Origin: Acidobacteriota bacterium
Lineage (GTDB): Bacteria > Acidobacteriota > Terriglobia > Terriglobales > Acidobacteriaceae
Direction: 5' to 3'
NCBI GenBank assembly: GCA_031296105.1
Contig: JARLGJ010000073.1
Coordinates: forward strand, 1 to 64,000
DNA: 64,000 bases
Position numbers and translations under genes: made by a program. The notes under the pieces were generated by a model. That model was not told the origin of the DNA. It made no database searches and saw nothing but the letters and a program-made list of their open reading frames with translations. Positions 7,331 through 17,825 of the stretch are shown piece after piece. The first letter of the stretch is position 1. Each line of letters starts with the position of its first letter.

Positions 7331-10300
7331 TTAGTTGAGCTGCGTGGCTACCTTTTCAGTAGAGAACGCTTCGATCACATCGCCCGCTTTCAGGTCGATG
7401 TAGTTATGGATGCCGATGCCGCACTCCATGCCGTTACGCACTTCGCTGGCGTCGTCCTTGAAGCGCTTCAGCGATCCCACCTTGCCGGTGAAGATCACCA
7501 CGTTGTCGCGCAGCAGGCGAACTTCGGAGTCGCGCTTGATAAGGCCATCGGTCACCTGGCAGCCGGCAATAGTGCCGACCTTCGGGATGCGGAAGATATC
7601 GCGGACATCGGCACGGCCGAGGTACGTTTCCTTGATGGTCGGCTCCAACATGCCGGTCATGGCCTTGCGCATCTCGTCCTGCAACTCGTAGATGATGGAG
7701 TGCAGGCGGATGTCCACCTTTTCCTGCTCGGCCATTTCCTGTGCCTTGCGCTCGGGGCGGACGTTGAAGCCGATGATGATGGCATTCGACGCCGCGGCCA
7801 GCAGCACATCGCTTTCCGTGATGGCGCCCACCGAGTAACGCAGCACCTTGAGCCGCACCTGGTCGTTGGAGAGCTTGTTGAGCAGGTCGTTGATGACTTC
7901 CACCGAACCCTGCACGTCGCCCTTCAGGATGATGTCGAGTTGCTTGATGCCCTCGTCCTTCACCTGCTGGGAGAGGTTCTCCAGCGAGACGCGAGCGGTC
8001 TTGGCCAGCGTGGCTTCGCGCGTCTTCATCTCGCGGTAGTCGGCAATTTCGCGGGCGCGTTCGCGCTCGGCCACTACCACAAACTGGTCGCCCGCCTGCG
8101 GCAGGCCTTCCAGACCGATGATTTCGACCGGCGTCGAGGGGACGGCGTCTTCCAGGGCGCGGCCGCGATCATCGAACATGGCGCGGACCTTGCCGAAGAT
8201 GTTGCCGACCACGAAGTTGTCGCCCGTGTGCAACGTGCCGTTGTCGATGAGGACGGTGGCCACCGGACCGCGACCGCGATCCAGCTTGGCCTCCAGCACG
8301 GTGCCGGTGGCGTGGCGCTCGGGAGCCGCTTTCAGCTCCTTCATGTCGGCCACCAGGCAGATCATTTCGAGAACCTGATTGAGGTTGGTGCGCTTCTTCG
8401 CCGAAACATCGACGAAGATGGTGTCGCCACCCCAATCTTCCGGCAACAGGCCGCGATCGGCCAGTTGTTTCTTCACGCGATCGGGCTGCGCCTCGGGCTT
8501 ATCGATCTTGTTGACGGCCACGATCAAGGGCACACCCGCGGCCTTGGCGTGGTCGATGGCTTCCAGCGTCTGCGGCATCACACCGTCGTCGGCGGCTACC
8601 ACCAGCACCACGATGTCCGTGACCTTGGCGCCACGGGCACGCATGCGGGTAAACGCCTCGTGGCCTGGAGTATCCAGGAACACGATCTCGCGGCCAACGG
8701 CCGGCGAATTGGGATCGGTGATCTTCACCTTGTAGGCGCCGATGTGCTGCGTAATGCCGCCGGCTTCGCCTTCCGCCACGTTGGTGGAGCGGATGGCGTC
8801 GAGCAGGCTGGTTTTGCCGTGATCGACGTGGCCCATGATGGTGACCACCGGGGGACGAATGACCTTGTTGAACAGGGCTTCGTTGTCCTGCTCAATGGCC
8901 TGCGCTTCATAATCCTGCTGAATCTGATCTTCGAAGCTGATGACCGAGCTGTCGGCGCCGAAGTGGCGCGCCATCTCGCGGGCCAATTCCTCGCTGAGCG
9001 TCTGGTTGATGGTGGCGAAGACGCCACGCGCCAGCAGACGCGCAATGAGATCCTTGGCGCGGATGTCGAGCTTCTCGGCCAAATCCTTTACGCTCACACC
9101 TTCGGAGATTGTGATGGACCGCGTAATAGGCAGCGGCTCATTGCTGAGCGAGAGCCGCGGCGGGGGCGTAAAGCCCTTCATCGGCCCTTCCTTCTTGCCT
9201 CGAGGAGCCTGATAACGCTGTCCCGGACGGCGCGACGGAGCGCCCGCGCGGGCGCCAGGACGCGGCGTGGTGCCCGGAGGCGCACCTGCGCCAGGGCCGA
9301 GCAAGCCACCTGGACGCGGTCCACCAGGGCGTCCGCCCATGGGAGGACGTCCACCCGGCAGCGGGGCGGAACGAGTCGGATGCATGGGCCGGCGCTCGCC
9401 AGGACGGAAGGGCGGACGCGAGCCGGGAGCGCCAGGAGCTCCGGGTGCTCCACCCGGAGTACGGCGCTGGAAAATGGGCTGGCCGCGAACCGGCAGGCCG
9501 GGGCGCCCCATGACAGTGGGCTGCACCGGGCGTGGCGGCGGTGGCGGCGGAGCGGTGTACACCGGACGCGGTCCGGTTTGTGGCACCACCATGCGGCGGG
9601 CCGGAGGAGCAGGCTGGCCGGGAAGCGGCGGGCGCACACTGCTGGGCAGCGGCGTCACGGCCGACTTCACTTCATGCACGGCAGGCTTGGCTTCCGCTGC
9701 GGGCTTAGCCTCGGCAGCGGCGGCAGGAGCCGCGGGGGCGTCCGGCGCAGCAGGCTTGGGTGCGGCTGGCGCAGCGGCAGACGGAGCCGCCGGTGCGACA
9801 TGCTTCGGCGCAGACGGCGCCGGATGCTTAGCCTCGGCAGAGGGCTTGGGAGCTTCCGCCGCGGCAGCCACGGACGAAGCCGCGGGGACAGCGGGTTTGG
9901 CTTCGGGTGCGGGCACAGGCGCGGGAGCCGCCGGCGGCTTAGGCTCGACGCGGTGGTTCGCTGCGCGCTGCGCGGCCACCGATTCCGGAGTCACCAGGCG
10001 TGGCGGCACGGCGGCAGACGGAGCCGCGGCAGCAGGCGCGGCCGGCTTCGACGCGGCCGGCTTGTTCACAATCGCCTTCGGCGGGGCCGGCGGCGCGGGC
10101 TTGGCGGCTGCGGCCGGATGCTCGGCCTGCTCTTTGCGCGCCAGAATGGCCTTCAGCGCGTCGCCGGGTTTGGAGATCCTCGACAGATCGATCTTGGGGC
10201 GGAACTCTTCTCCGCCCGCGCGCTGCGCCCGATGCGCACCGCTCATGTCGTGAAAGTACTTACGTACCTTTTCGGCTTCATCCGGTTCAACGGAACTGGA

Positions 10301-10402
10301 GTGTGTCTTCTTCTCCGTTACGCCAACCTTTATCAGCACGTCGAGGATCTGTTTGCTTTTAACTTCCAGCTCGCGAGCCAGATCGTTGATTCGAATCTTC
10401 AT
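7331..10402 (-). CDS. infB: Translation initiation factor IF-2
   Basis: GTPase that brings initiator tRNA to the 30S subunit. The 1023-residue product starts with an IF2_N domain ([19 protein letters not shown]). A long Ala/Pro/Gly-rich linker runs from about 85 to 400, with an [15 protein letters not shown] basic stretch near its end. A second IF2_N-like domain lies near 425-480, then the G domain with GHVDHGKT at 524-531, DTPGHEAF and NKID, and the C-terminal domains that bind fMet-tRNA. The long disordered linker explains the size. It is the last gene of rimP > nusA > infB; no ylxR gene is found in the 183 nt between nusA and infB, and rbfA/truB do not follow. Confidence 0.98.
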   Translation of the reverse strand: MKIRINDLARELEVKSKQILDVLIKVGVTEKKTHSSSVEPDEAEKVRKYFHDMSGAHRAQRAGGEEFRPKIDLSRISKPGDALKAILARKEQAEHPAAAAKPAPPAPPKAIVNKPAASKPAAPAAAAPSAAVPPRLVTPESVAAQRAANHRVEPKPPAAPAPVPAPEAKPAVPAASSVAAAAEAPKPSAEAKHPAPSAPKHVAPAAPSAAAPAAPKPAAPDAPAAPAAAAEAKPAAEAKPAVHEVKSAVTPLPSSVRPPLPGQPAPPARRMVVPQTGPRPVYTAPPPPPPRPVQPTVMGRPGLPVRGQPIFQRRTPGGAPGAPGAPGSRPPFRPGERRPMHPTRSAPLPGGRPPMGGRPGGPRPGGLLGPGAGAPPGTTPRPGARAGAPSRRPGQRYQAPRGKKEGPMKGFTPPPRLSLSNEPLPITRSITISEGVSVKDLAEKLDIRAKDLIARLLARGVFATINQTLSEELAREMARHFGADSSVISFEDQIQQDYEAQAIEQDNEALFNKVIRPPVVTIMGHVDHGKTSLLDAIRSTNVAEGEAGGITQHIGAYKVKITDPNSPAVGREIVFLDTPGHEAFTRMRARGAKVTDIVVLVVAADDGVMPQTLEAIDHAKAAGVPLIVAVNKIDKPEAQPDRVKKQLADRGLLPEDWGGDTIFVDVSAKKRTNLNQVLEMICLVADMKELKAAPERHATGTVLEAKLDRGRGPVATVLIDNGTLHTGDNFVVGNIFGKVRAMFDDRGRALEDAVPSTPVEIIGLEGLPQAGDQFVVVAERERAREIADYREMKTREATLAKTARVSLENLSQQVKDEGIKQLDIILKGDVQGSVEVINDLLNKLSNDQVRLKVLRYSVGAITESDVLLAAASNAIIIGFNVRPERKAQEMAEQEKVDIRLHSIIYELQDEMRKAMTGMLEPTIKETYLGRADVRDIFRIPKVGTIAGCQVTDGLIKRDSEVRLLRDNVVIFTGKVGSLKRFKDDASEVRNGMECGIGIHNYIDLKAGDVIEAFSTEKVATQLN

Positions 10403-10585
10403 CCGCCGTTCGTGTCCTTATGCCCTCACTCCTGCTGCCTGGAGCGTTGGGGCGGCGCCGAAGCGCCCTACTGCTGCTGCGAACCGCCGCAAACGGCTGC
10501 GGTCCGTGCCCTGTTGTTCCGGGCCGACTGCGCCCGAAAACCGGTTGCCGCGCCACGATTCAGCAGCGCGCGCAAAAAATCCTGA

Positions 10586-12088
10586 CTACTCTCCGGACCC
10601 TTCTTCGGAGACCTTGTCTTTGTCTTTCACTTCCAAAGATTCCGTGGCTTCCGCCGGAGCTTCCTCCGCCTCTTGGGCGGCATCCGCAGCGACCGGTGCT
10701 TCCTCCGCCTCATTGGCGGCATCCGCTTCGGCCGGTGCTTCCTCGTCCGCCAGCAGCGGGTCGGAGGCAGTCTCCGCTTCCGCGGCTTCCGCGGCGGTTG
10801 CCGCCTGCGCCGCGTCCAGGGCGGAGAAGTAGTCGTTTACCGCCACCGAGATTTTCTCGATGGTCTCGGCGTCGATGCCCGGGATGGCTTCCAGCTCTTC
10901 CGGCGTCATGTCGGCCAGAGACTCCACGGTGGAAACGCCGGCGGCATTCAGCTTCTCCACCAGGTCGGCGCCCACTTCGCTGGCAATGCTATCCAGAGAG
11001 GTGGTGCTGCCCACCAGGGAGTTCATCTGCTGCTCCACTTCCTGGCGCTTCTCTTCCTCGCTCTTGATGTCGATCTTCCAGCCCAGCAGCTTGGCCGCCA
11101 GGCGCACGTTCTGGCCCTTCTTGCCAATGGCCAGCGAAAGCTGCGTGTCATCGACGATGACTTCCAGGTGCTTCTCGTGGCTGTCCACCACGGAGACGCG
11201 CGAGACCTTGGCCGGCTGCAACGCCTTTTCGGCGAAGGTAACCGCGTCCTCGTGATATTCGATGATGTCGATCTTTTCGCCGTGCAGCTCGCGGATGATG
11301 GACTGCACGCGCATGCCTTTCATGCCCACGCATGCGCCTACGGCATCCACGTCCTTGTCGCGCGACATGACGGCGATCTTGGTGCGCTCGCCGGCTTCGC
11401 GGGCAATGGCGCGGATGACCACCGTGTTGTCGTAAATTTCCGGAACCTCGGTCTGGAAGAGGTTAGCCACCAGTTCGGGAGCGGCGCGGGAAACAATGAC
11501 GCCCGGCCCCTTGGTCGCCTTCTCCACCTTGGCGATGACCACGCGCACGCGCTCGCCCACGGCAAACGACTCCAGCTTGGACTGTTCCTTGCGCGGCATG
11601 CGCGCTTCGGCCTTGCCCAGGTCGAAGATGTAGTCCGGGCCTTCAATGCGCTTCACCGTGGCGTTCACCACTTCATTCACGCGGTCGTGATACTCGTTGA
11701 AGACCGTGTCGCGCTCGGCCTCGCGCACCTTCTGGAAGATGACCTGCTTGGCCAACTGCGCGGCAATGCGGCCAAGGCCCTCGATGGACTTCTCTTCGAG
11801 CAGTTCGCCGCCCACTTCCGCGTCTTCGCTGATCTTCAGCGCGTCGTCCAGAGAGATCTGCGTCTGCGGATCTTCGATGTCGTCCTCGGTGGGCACAATC
11901 TCCTTTACCGAGTAAGCACGAATGGCGCCCGTCTCGCGGTCCAGCACGGCGCGCAGCGTCTCCTGCGTCTTGTAAAACTTGCGGGTGGCGACGACGATGG
12001 CGTCTTCGACGGCGGAGACGACAATTCCCGGGTCAATACCCTTGTCGCGGCTCAGTGCGTCGATCACGTTATAAAGTTCGCTTGCCAT
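10586..12088 (-). CDS. nusA: Transcription termination/antitermination factor NusA
   Basis: RNA-polymerase-binding factor for pausing, termination and antitermination. The 500 residues show the N-terminal domain (MASELYNVIDALSRDKGID), an S1 domain near 140-205, and KH domains with VGMKGMRVQ and IGKKGQNVRLAAKL. A helix-hairpin-helix-like segment follows (LVEKLNAAGVSTVESLADM, EELEAIPGID). The acidic Ala/Glu-rich tail from about 435 is built of imperfect 13-residue repeats (EEAPAEADAANEA, EEAPVAADAAQEA), visible in DNA as a 39-bp period at about 10660-10760. It lies between rimP and infB on the same strand. Confidence 0.97.
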   Translation of the reverse strand: MASELYNVIDALSRDKGIDPGIVVSAVEDAIVVATRKFYKTQETLRAVLDRETGAIRAYSVKEIVPTEDDIEDPQTQISLDDALKISEDAEVGGELLEEKSIEGLGRIAAQLAKQVIFQKVREAERDTVFNEYHDRVNEVVNATVKRIEGPDYIFDLGKAEARMPRKEQSKLESFAVGERVRVVIAKVEKATKGPGVIVSRAAPELVANLFQTEVPEIYDNTVVIRAIAREAGERTKIAVMSRDKDVDAVGACVGMKGMRVQSIIRELHGEKIDIIEYHEDAVTFAEKALQPAKVSRVSVVDSHEKHLEVIVDDTQLSLAIGKKGQNVRLAAKLLGWKIDIKSEEEKRQEVEQQMNSLVGSTTSLDSIASEVGADLVEKLNAAGVSTVESLADMTPEELEAIPGIDAETIEKISVAVNDYFSALDAAQAATAAEAAEAETASDPLLADEEAPAEADAANEAEEAPVAADAAQEAEEAPAEATESLEVKDKDKVSEEGSGE

Positions 12089-12168
12089 AGATACCTGCCA
12101 TCCTCATCTTGCGGGACATCGCCCGTTTGAATATTGCTTGCGCCTGGCGCAATCCTGTCCGAATGCGT

Positions 12169-12663
12169 TTAGAACTCGGGTACGACGCTGGCTTTCTCAA
12201 CGTTGGAGAGAGCCACCACCAAGGTACCGCCGCCCTGCGCCTTGGCCTTTTTCTTGCTGCCCACTTCGTCCAGATCGACCGTGAGCTGTCCGTCGCCGAA
12301 GGCGGTAAGACGGCCCTCGAAGCTGCGATTGCCGTTGACCGGCTCACGCGTGGAGAACTTCACCAGGCTGCCGGTAAACTGCGTGAAGTGCTCCGGCTTA
12401 AGCAGCTTGCGATCCATTCCAGGCGAGGAAACTTCCAGCACATACTGCCCGCCGGGCACGGCATCTTCAACGTCGAAGATGGTGGCCGCCTCGCGGCTGA
12501 AAGCCGCGCAGTCCTCGTGGCCGATGCCGCCCAGCTTGTCGATAAAGATGCGCAAAGTGCGCTGGGCGCCGCTGCCCTTCAGTTCCAGATCCCATAGGAT
12601 CAGGCCGCTGGACTGGGCCACGCGTTCGGCGATCTCCCGGACTTTGTCGAGCGTAAATGCCAT
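12169..12663 (-). CDS. rimP: Ribosome maturation factor RimP
   Basis: Small 30S-assembly factor of 164 residues. Family hallmarks are DKVREIAERVAQSSGLILWDLEL at the start (quoted across two short motifs, REIAERVA and LILWDLEL), then LRIFIDKLGGIGHEDC and YVLEVSSPGMDRKL. An SH3-like C-terminal domain follows, with an insertion rich in Lys (GSKKKAKAQGGG). It is the first gene of the minus-strand rimP > nusA > infB unit, 80 nt before nusA. Confidence 0.95.
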   Translation of the reverse strand: MAFTLDKVREIAERVAQSSGLILWDLELKGSGAQRTLRIFIDKLGGIGHEDCAAFSREAATIFDVEDAVPGGQYVLEVSSPGMDRKLLKPEHFTQFTGSLVKFSTREPVNGNRSFEGRLTAFGDGQLTVDLDEVGSKKKAKAQGGGTLVVALSNVEKASVVPEF

Positions 12664-13025
12664 CGTGCAACCGATTCTCTGCTTTTCAGCGCTTCATAGA
12701 TCCCCGCGGACGCACCGGATCGTGACCGTGGCATCCCCAACAGGCCTCGCGGCTGCCTGCATTCGCCAAACTCGCAAATGGACAGGGGAAAATACAGGGG
12801 ACGCGGAACAGAATCCGCAGTGCCGCACTCGCCCATGCACCCAGAAACCTTGCACGACCGGAAACGCCTGCGCAGCAACGTCTAAGTATAGCGCCGAGGC
12901 CATGGGAACACAACCAGAAGGATTACCCCGGAATCCGCCGCCAGATCAGCCCAAAGATACCCCCGGAAAGGCGCGGGAACACGATAGTATTAATCTCGAT
13001 CACCACAAGACCCTACGGAGATTCT
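12664..13025. other. Divergent intergenic region rimP / surface-protein gene
   Basis: The 362 bases hold no gene I can support. A candidate minus-strand promoter for rimP lies at 12885-12913. Toward the plus-strand gene an A/T-rich hexamer TAGTAT at 12985-12990 and a GGAG ribosome site at 13017-13020 are seen. Confidence 0.5.
12885..12913 (-). promoter_or_regulatory. Candidate promoter for rimP-nusA-infB
   Basis: On the minus strand TTGTGT (12913-12908), a 17-bp spacer and TATACT (12890-12885). The -10 is near consensus but the -35 is weak. It would give a leader of about 215 nt before rimP. Confidence 0.45.
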
Positions 13026-13934
13026 GTGACATTTCCTCGTTACTGGCTGCCAGCACTGGCAACTCTCGCTCTGTTTGTGCCTGCATCCGGACAGATTACA
13101 GAGTCCCCCAGCGCCCGCTGGCGGATCCCGGAAGCCACGTCCAACATCGTTGCCTCCAATGAGATGAGTGCCAGCGATGCGCTCCCGGCAGACGACGGCC
13201 CGCCGGCGGTTACCGCGCCGCAGCAGAAGGCCAACACGAACCAGAACGATGCGCTAGCCTCCACCGGCAACGACCAGGGCGACGCCGCGAAGAGCCATCG
13301 TGAACTCGCCGAAAAGCAGCTTCGGCGGCAGGAAAAGCAGCGCGCGCTGGGACTGTTGCCGCAGTTCAATGTCAGCTACGACCCCAACGCCGTCTCCCTT
13401 ACCGGCGGGCAGAAGGTTCGCCTTGCGCTGCACACGTCCCTGGACCCTTTCACCTTCGCCACGGCGTTCCTCGCCGCCGGCTACCATGAGCTCCGTGACG
13501 ACCAAAGCGGCTTTCCCTGGGGCGTAAGAGGTTACTCCGAGCGCTGGGGAGCCGCGTATCTCGACTCCTTTGACAGCAACATGATCGGCAATGGCCTGCT
13601 GCCATGGATCCTGCACCAGGAGCCGCGCTATTTCCGTCTGGGCCACGGAAACGTGGGGAAACGCCTGCTTTACGCCTCCGCCACGTCGTTTATCTGCAAG
13701 CACGACAGCACGGGAAAATGGGAGCCGAACTACTCCAACATTGGCGGCAATATCGCGGCCGGCGCGATCTCCAACCTCTACTACCCGGGACAGAACTCGG
13801 GCGTGGGCCTGACGATCACCAATGGAATGATCGTCACCGCCGAAGGAATGTTTGGCGCTACACTGCAGGAATTCTGGCCGGATATCTCCAGGAAATTTCT
13901 GCACCGCGACCCAACCCGCGACCAGCCCCGCTAA
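13026..13934 (+). CDS. Exported protein of unknown function, tandem paralogue 1
   Basis: I do not recognise a named family. The 302-residue product has a signal peptide (MTFPRYWLPALATLALFVPASG), a variable Gln/Lys-rich segment to about 105, and a C-terminal domain of about 190 residues shared with the next gene. Shared motifs include LPWILHQEPRYF, ATSFICKHD, WEPNYSNIGGNIA, SNLYYPGQN and TLQEFWPD. The start is GTG with GGAG five bases upstream, exactly as in the paralogue. Location is probably the periplasm or outer membrane. The TAA stop lies inside the end of an inverted-repeat element. No catalytic residues are evident. Confidence 0.8.
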   Translation: MTFPRYWLPALATLALFVPASGQITESPSARWRIPEATSNIVASNEMSASDALPADDGPPAVTAPQQKANTNQNDALASTGNDQGDAAKSHRELAEKQLRRQEKQRALGLLPQFNVSYDPNAVSLTGGQKVRLALHTSLDPFTFATAFLAAGYHELRDDQSGFPWGVRGYSERWGAAYLDSFDSNMIGNGLLPWILHQEPRYFRLGHGNVGKRLLYASATSFICKHDSTGKWEPNYSNIGGNIAAGAISNLYYPGQNSGVGLTITNGMIVTAEGMFGATLQEFWPDISRKFLHRDPTRDQPR

Positions 13935-14047
13935 CGCGGTTCCCGAGTCACTAAATCCTGTGTAAATAGTGCATTTGCCATCACTCCTGATGGCCGCGAC
14001 GGCCAATGGCCGGTAACTTCGGGATACAGCACCGCTGGAATCGCTAG
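13931..14047 (+). repeat. 115-bp inverted-repeat element, copy A
   Basis: Begins CTAACGCGGTTCCCGAG and ends GCTGGAATCGCTAG. The interior has the family signature CTCCTGATGGCCGCGACGGCCAATGGCC and GGGATACAG (in separate short motifs). Its inner hairpin is degraded relative to the other copies. The TAA at 13932-13934 is the stop codon of the preceding gene. Confidence 0.8.
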
Positions 14048-14187
14048 CGGAACCTTTCCTTATTCCGGATTCGGCATCAACCTTTTTCTCCCCAATCTCC
14101 TGCAACATACGCAACTGTTCTTGCGTTTTTGTGTATAGCAAGTAAAGAGCAGGACGGGGATGCCTACCCAAAAACCGGCGCTGGTGA

Positions 14188-14264
14188 TATAGTTTTTATG
14201 AATTAGATCAACCGATTGATTTTATTTTGCGAATTCCCATCGGCAGATCTGTAAGGACCCGGAG
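14188..14264 (+). promoter_or_regulatory. Candidate -10 element and ribosome site of the second paralogue
   Basis: TATAGT at 14188-14193 in an A/T-rich stretch, without a good -35, would start a leader of about 70 nt. GGAG at 14261-14264 sits five bases before the GTG start at 14270. Confidence 0.4.
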
Positions 14265-14269
14265 TTTAC

Positions 14270-15292
14270 GTGAAGTTTTTGAGCCATTTTTGTGCCTCGG
14301 TTTTGCTGGCCGCAGCCTGTGCCGCGCCCCTGGCCGGACAATCCGCCGCCACCGGAAGCGCCGATGCCGCCGCCGACCCCGCCCCAGCCGCGCAGGTGAT
14401 GGGCACGGTCGTGGACACGAACAACAACCCCATTCCCAACGCCATGGTCGTTTTGCAGGGGCCCGGCGATACCGGCAAAAAGACCCAACTGACGGGGATA
14501 ACCGGCTTCTACGAATTCCAGCAACTGGCGCCCGCAAGCTCCTATCGCGTGACCATTACCGCCAGCGGATTCGACTCCTGGAGTTCGCCGCCCCTCCAAC
14601 TGGAGGCCGGAAAAACGAAGATCGTCACCGGCTGCCAACTGAAGATCAGCCAGTCGCAGACGGTGGTGAACGTACATTACTCGGCGGAAGAAGTGGCCGT
14701 CGAGGAGGTGCACGCGGAAGAGCAGCAGCGCGTATTTGGCGTGATTCCGAACTTCTACGTGGTGTATGCGCCCACGGCCGAGCCCTTGAGCACGAAGCTC
14801 AAGTTCCGCCTGGCACTGAAGGTCTCCACCGACGTGGTGACCGCCGCCGGTGTGCTGACGCTGGCTGGCGTCGATCAAGCCTCCGACACGCCGAACTTCC
14901 AGCAGGGATGGAAGGGATACGGGCAGCGCGTGGGCGTGGTGGCAGCCGATGGCTTCAGCAACATTCTGATTGGCGGCGCGGTACTGCCCTCTCTGCTGCA
15001 CCAGGACCCACGCTATTTCTACAAGGGAGAAGGCTCCACGAAGTCTCGCCTGATGTATGCCATGCGCGCGCCGTTCGTATGCAAGGGAGACAATGGGCAG
15101 TGGCAGCCGAATTATTCCAGCATGGGCGGCGACCTGGCGCAATCGGCGCTTTCCAATGCCTATTACCCGGCCTCCAACCGCGGCGTGGGCCTGGTGTTCG
15201 GCAACTTCGCCATCAACACGGCAGAGCGCATGTTGAGCGCCGTGGTGCAGGAGTTTGTGCTGAGCAAGTTCACCACTCACGGCAGCAACTAG
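14270..15292 (+). CDS. Exported carboxypeptidase-regulatory-like domain protein, tandem paralogue 2
   Basis: A 340-residue exported protein. A signal peptide (MKFLSHFCASVLLAAACAAPLAG) is followed by a beta-sandwich of the carboxypeptidase-regulatory-like type at about 43-125 (VMGTVVDTNNNPIPNAMVVL, TGITGFYEFQQLAPASSYRV). A C-terminal domain follows that is homologous to the preceding gene (LPSLLHQDPRYF, APFVCKGDNGQWQPNYSSMGG, SNAYYPASNRGVGL). Paralogue 1 lacks the beta-sandwich, so one gene gained or lost it. The GTG start has GGAG at the same spacing as paralogue 1. Its TAG stop is within the next repeat element. Function unknown; a surface or outer-membrane role is inferred. Confidence 0.8.
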   Translation: MKFLSHFCASVLLAAACAAPLAGQSAATGSADAAADPAPAAQVMGTVVDTNNNPIPNAMVVLQGPGDTGKKTQLTGITGFYEFQQLAPASSYRVTITASGFDSWSSPPLQLEAGKTKIVTGCQLKISQSQTVVNVHYSAEEVAVEEVHAEEQQRVFGVIPNFYVVYAPTAEPLSTKLKFRLALKVSTDVVTAAGVLTLAGVDQASDTPNFQQGWKGYGQRVGVVAADGFSNILIGGAVLPSLLHQDPRYFYKGEGSTKSRLMYAMRAPFVCKGDNGQWQPNYSSMGGDLAQSALSNAYYPASNRGVGLVFGNFAINTAERMLSAVVQEFVLSKFTTHGSN

Positions 15293-15404
15293 AGTGGTTC
15301 CCGAGAAGCTAAATCCTCTTGAGATTGTGCTCTGCCGTTGCTCCCTGTAGGTTGCAACGGCCAAAGGGCTGCGGCTTCGGGACACACCATCTCGGGAGCC
15401 GCTC
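15289..15404 (+). repeat. 115-bp inverted-repeat element, copy B
   Basis: Terminal arms GAGTGGTTCCCGAGA and TCTCGGGAGCCGCTC pair with two mismatches. An inner perfect hairpin GCCGTTGC (15334-15341)/GCAACGGC (15354-15361) is present. The left end CTAGAG contains the TAG stop codon (15290-15292) of the gene before it. Confidence 0.88.
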
Positions 15405-17253
<1,849 letters not shown>

Positions 17254-17273
17254 ACGGCCCGGAGACGGAATTC

Positions 17274-17798
17274 ATGCGCGGAACCTGGCGATATTCAAGA
17301 GAACTCTTTTGGCATTACTGGCTGCCGGTACTCATCCTGCTGGCAGCCATTGCCATGGAGTCCACCGAAAAAATGTCGGGGCACAACACGCTGCACGTGA
17401 TGCAGCGTCTGTTGGCAGCCCTGGGCGTGCATCTTGCCGAAGCTCACATGGAGATGCTGAACCTGGCCATGCGCAAGTGCGGGCACGCCACCGGCTACGG
17501 CCTGCTCGGCTTGAGCTGGATGATTTTGCTGCGCGGCCATTACTGGCTGCGGCATGATGCCAAGCCGCGCCGCGGCGAGTACCTTCCGATTCTGCGCCTC
17601 TGGTGGCGCAAGGAGTGGGCGTTGCTGGCCGTGCTGTTTACCTTCACCGTGGCCGCGGCCGACGAGTTGCATCAGATGGTTCTGCCCGACCGCTCCGGAA
17701 GCTGGTGGGACGTGACGCTGGATACGAGTGCGTCGCTGCTGGTGATGGTTGTGCTTTACCTATTGGCGCGCTGGCGCTGCCGCATGCGCAACGCCTGA
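17274..17798 (+). CDS. VanZ-like membrane protein
   Basis: A 174-residue membrane protein with about four hydrophobic segments (WLPVLILLAAIAM, GYGLLGLSWMILL, LLAVLFTFTVAAA, SLLVMVVLYLLA). The VanZ-family signature DELHQMVLPDRSGSWWDVTLD lies before the last helix (DELHQ and RSGSWWDV are the key parts). VanZ proteins are associated with teicoplanin tolerance in enterococci, but most chromosomal homologues have unknown function. It follows guaB by 20 nt and converges with the patatin gene. Confidence 0.8.
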   Translation: MRGTWRYSRELFWHYWLPVLILLAAIAMESTEKMSGHNTLHVMQRLLAALGVHLAEAHMEMLNLAMRKCGHATGYGLLGLSWMILLRGHYWLRHDAKPRRGEYLPILRLWWRKEWALLAVLFTFTVAAADELHQMVLPDRSGSWWDVTLDTSASLLVMVVLYLLARWRCRMRNA

Positions 17799-17825
17799 TC
17801 ACCTTCATATCGCTTCACAAAAAAA

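Noticed and set aside
7166..10585. A 1139-codon plus-strand open frame
   Set aside because: It is exactly antisense to infB, a fully conserved gene, and its product is low-complexity (His/Arg/Gly-rich), as expected for the complement of GC-rich coding sequence.
10403..10585. ylxR (rnpM) gene expected between nusA and infB
   Set aside because: No frame in these 183 bases shows the family RxCxxCR pattern or a ribosome site, so the gene is absent here.
13931..15404. Copies A and B as transposon ends flanking a composite element
   Set aside because: There is no transposase between them and each copy is itself complete with both terminal arms, so they are independent or duplicated small elements rather than outer ends.
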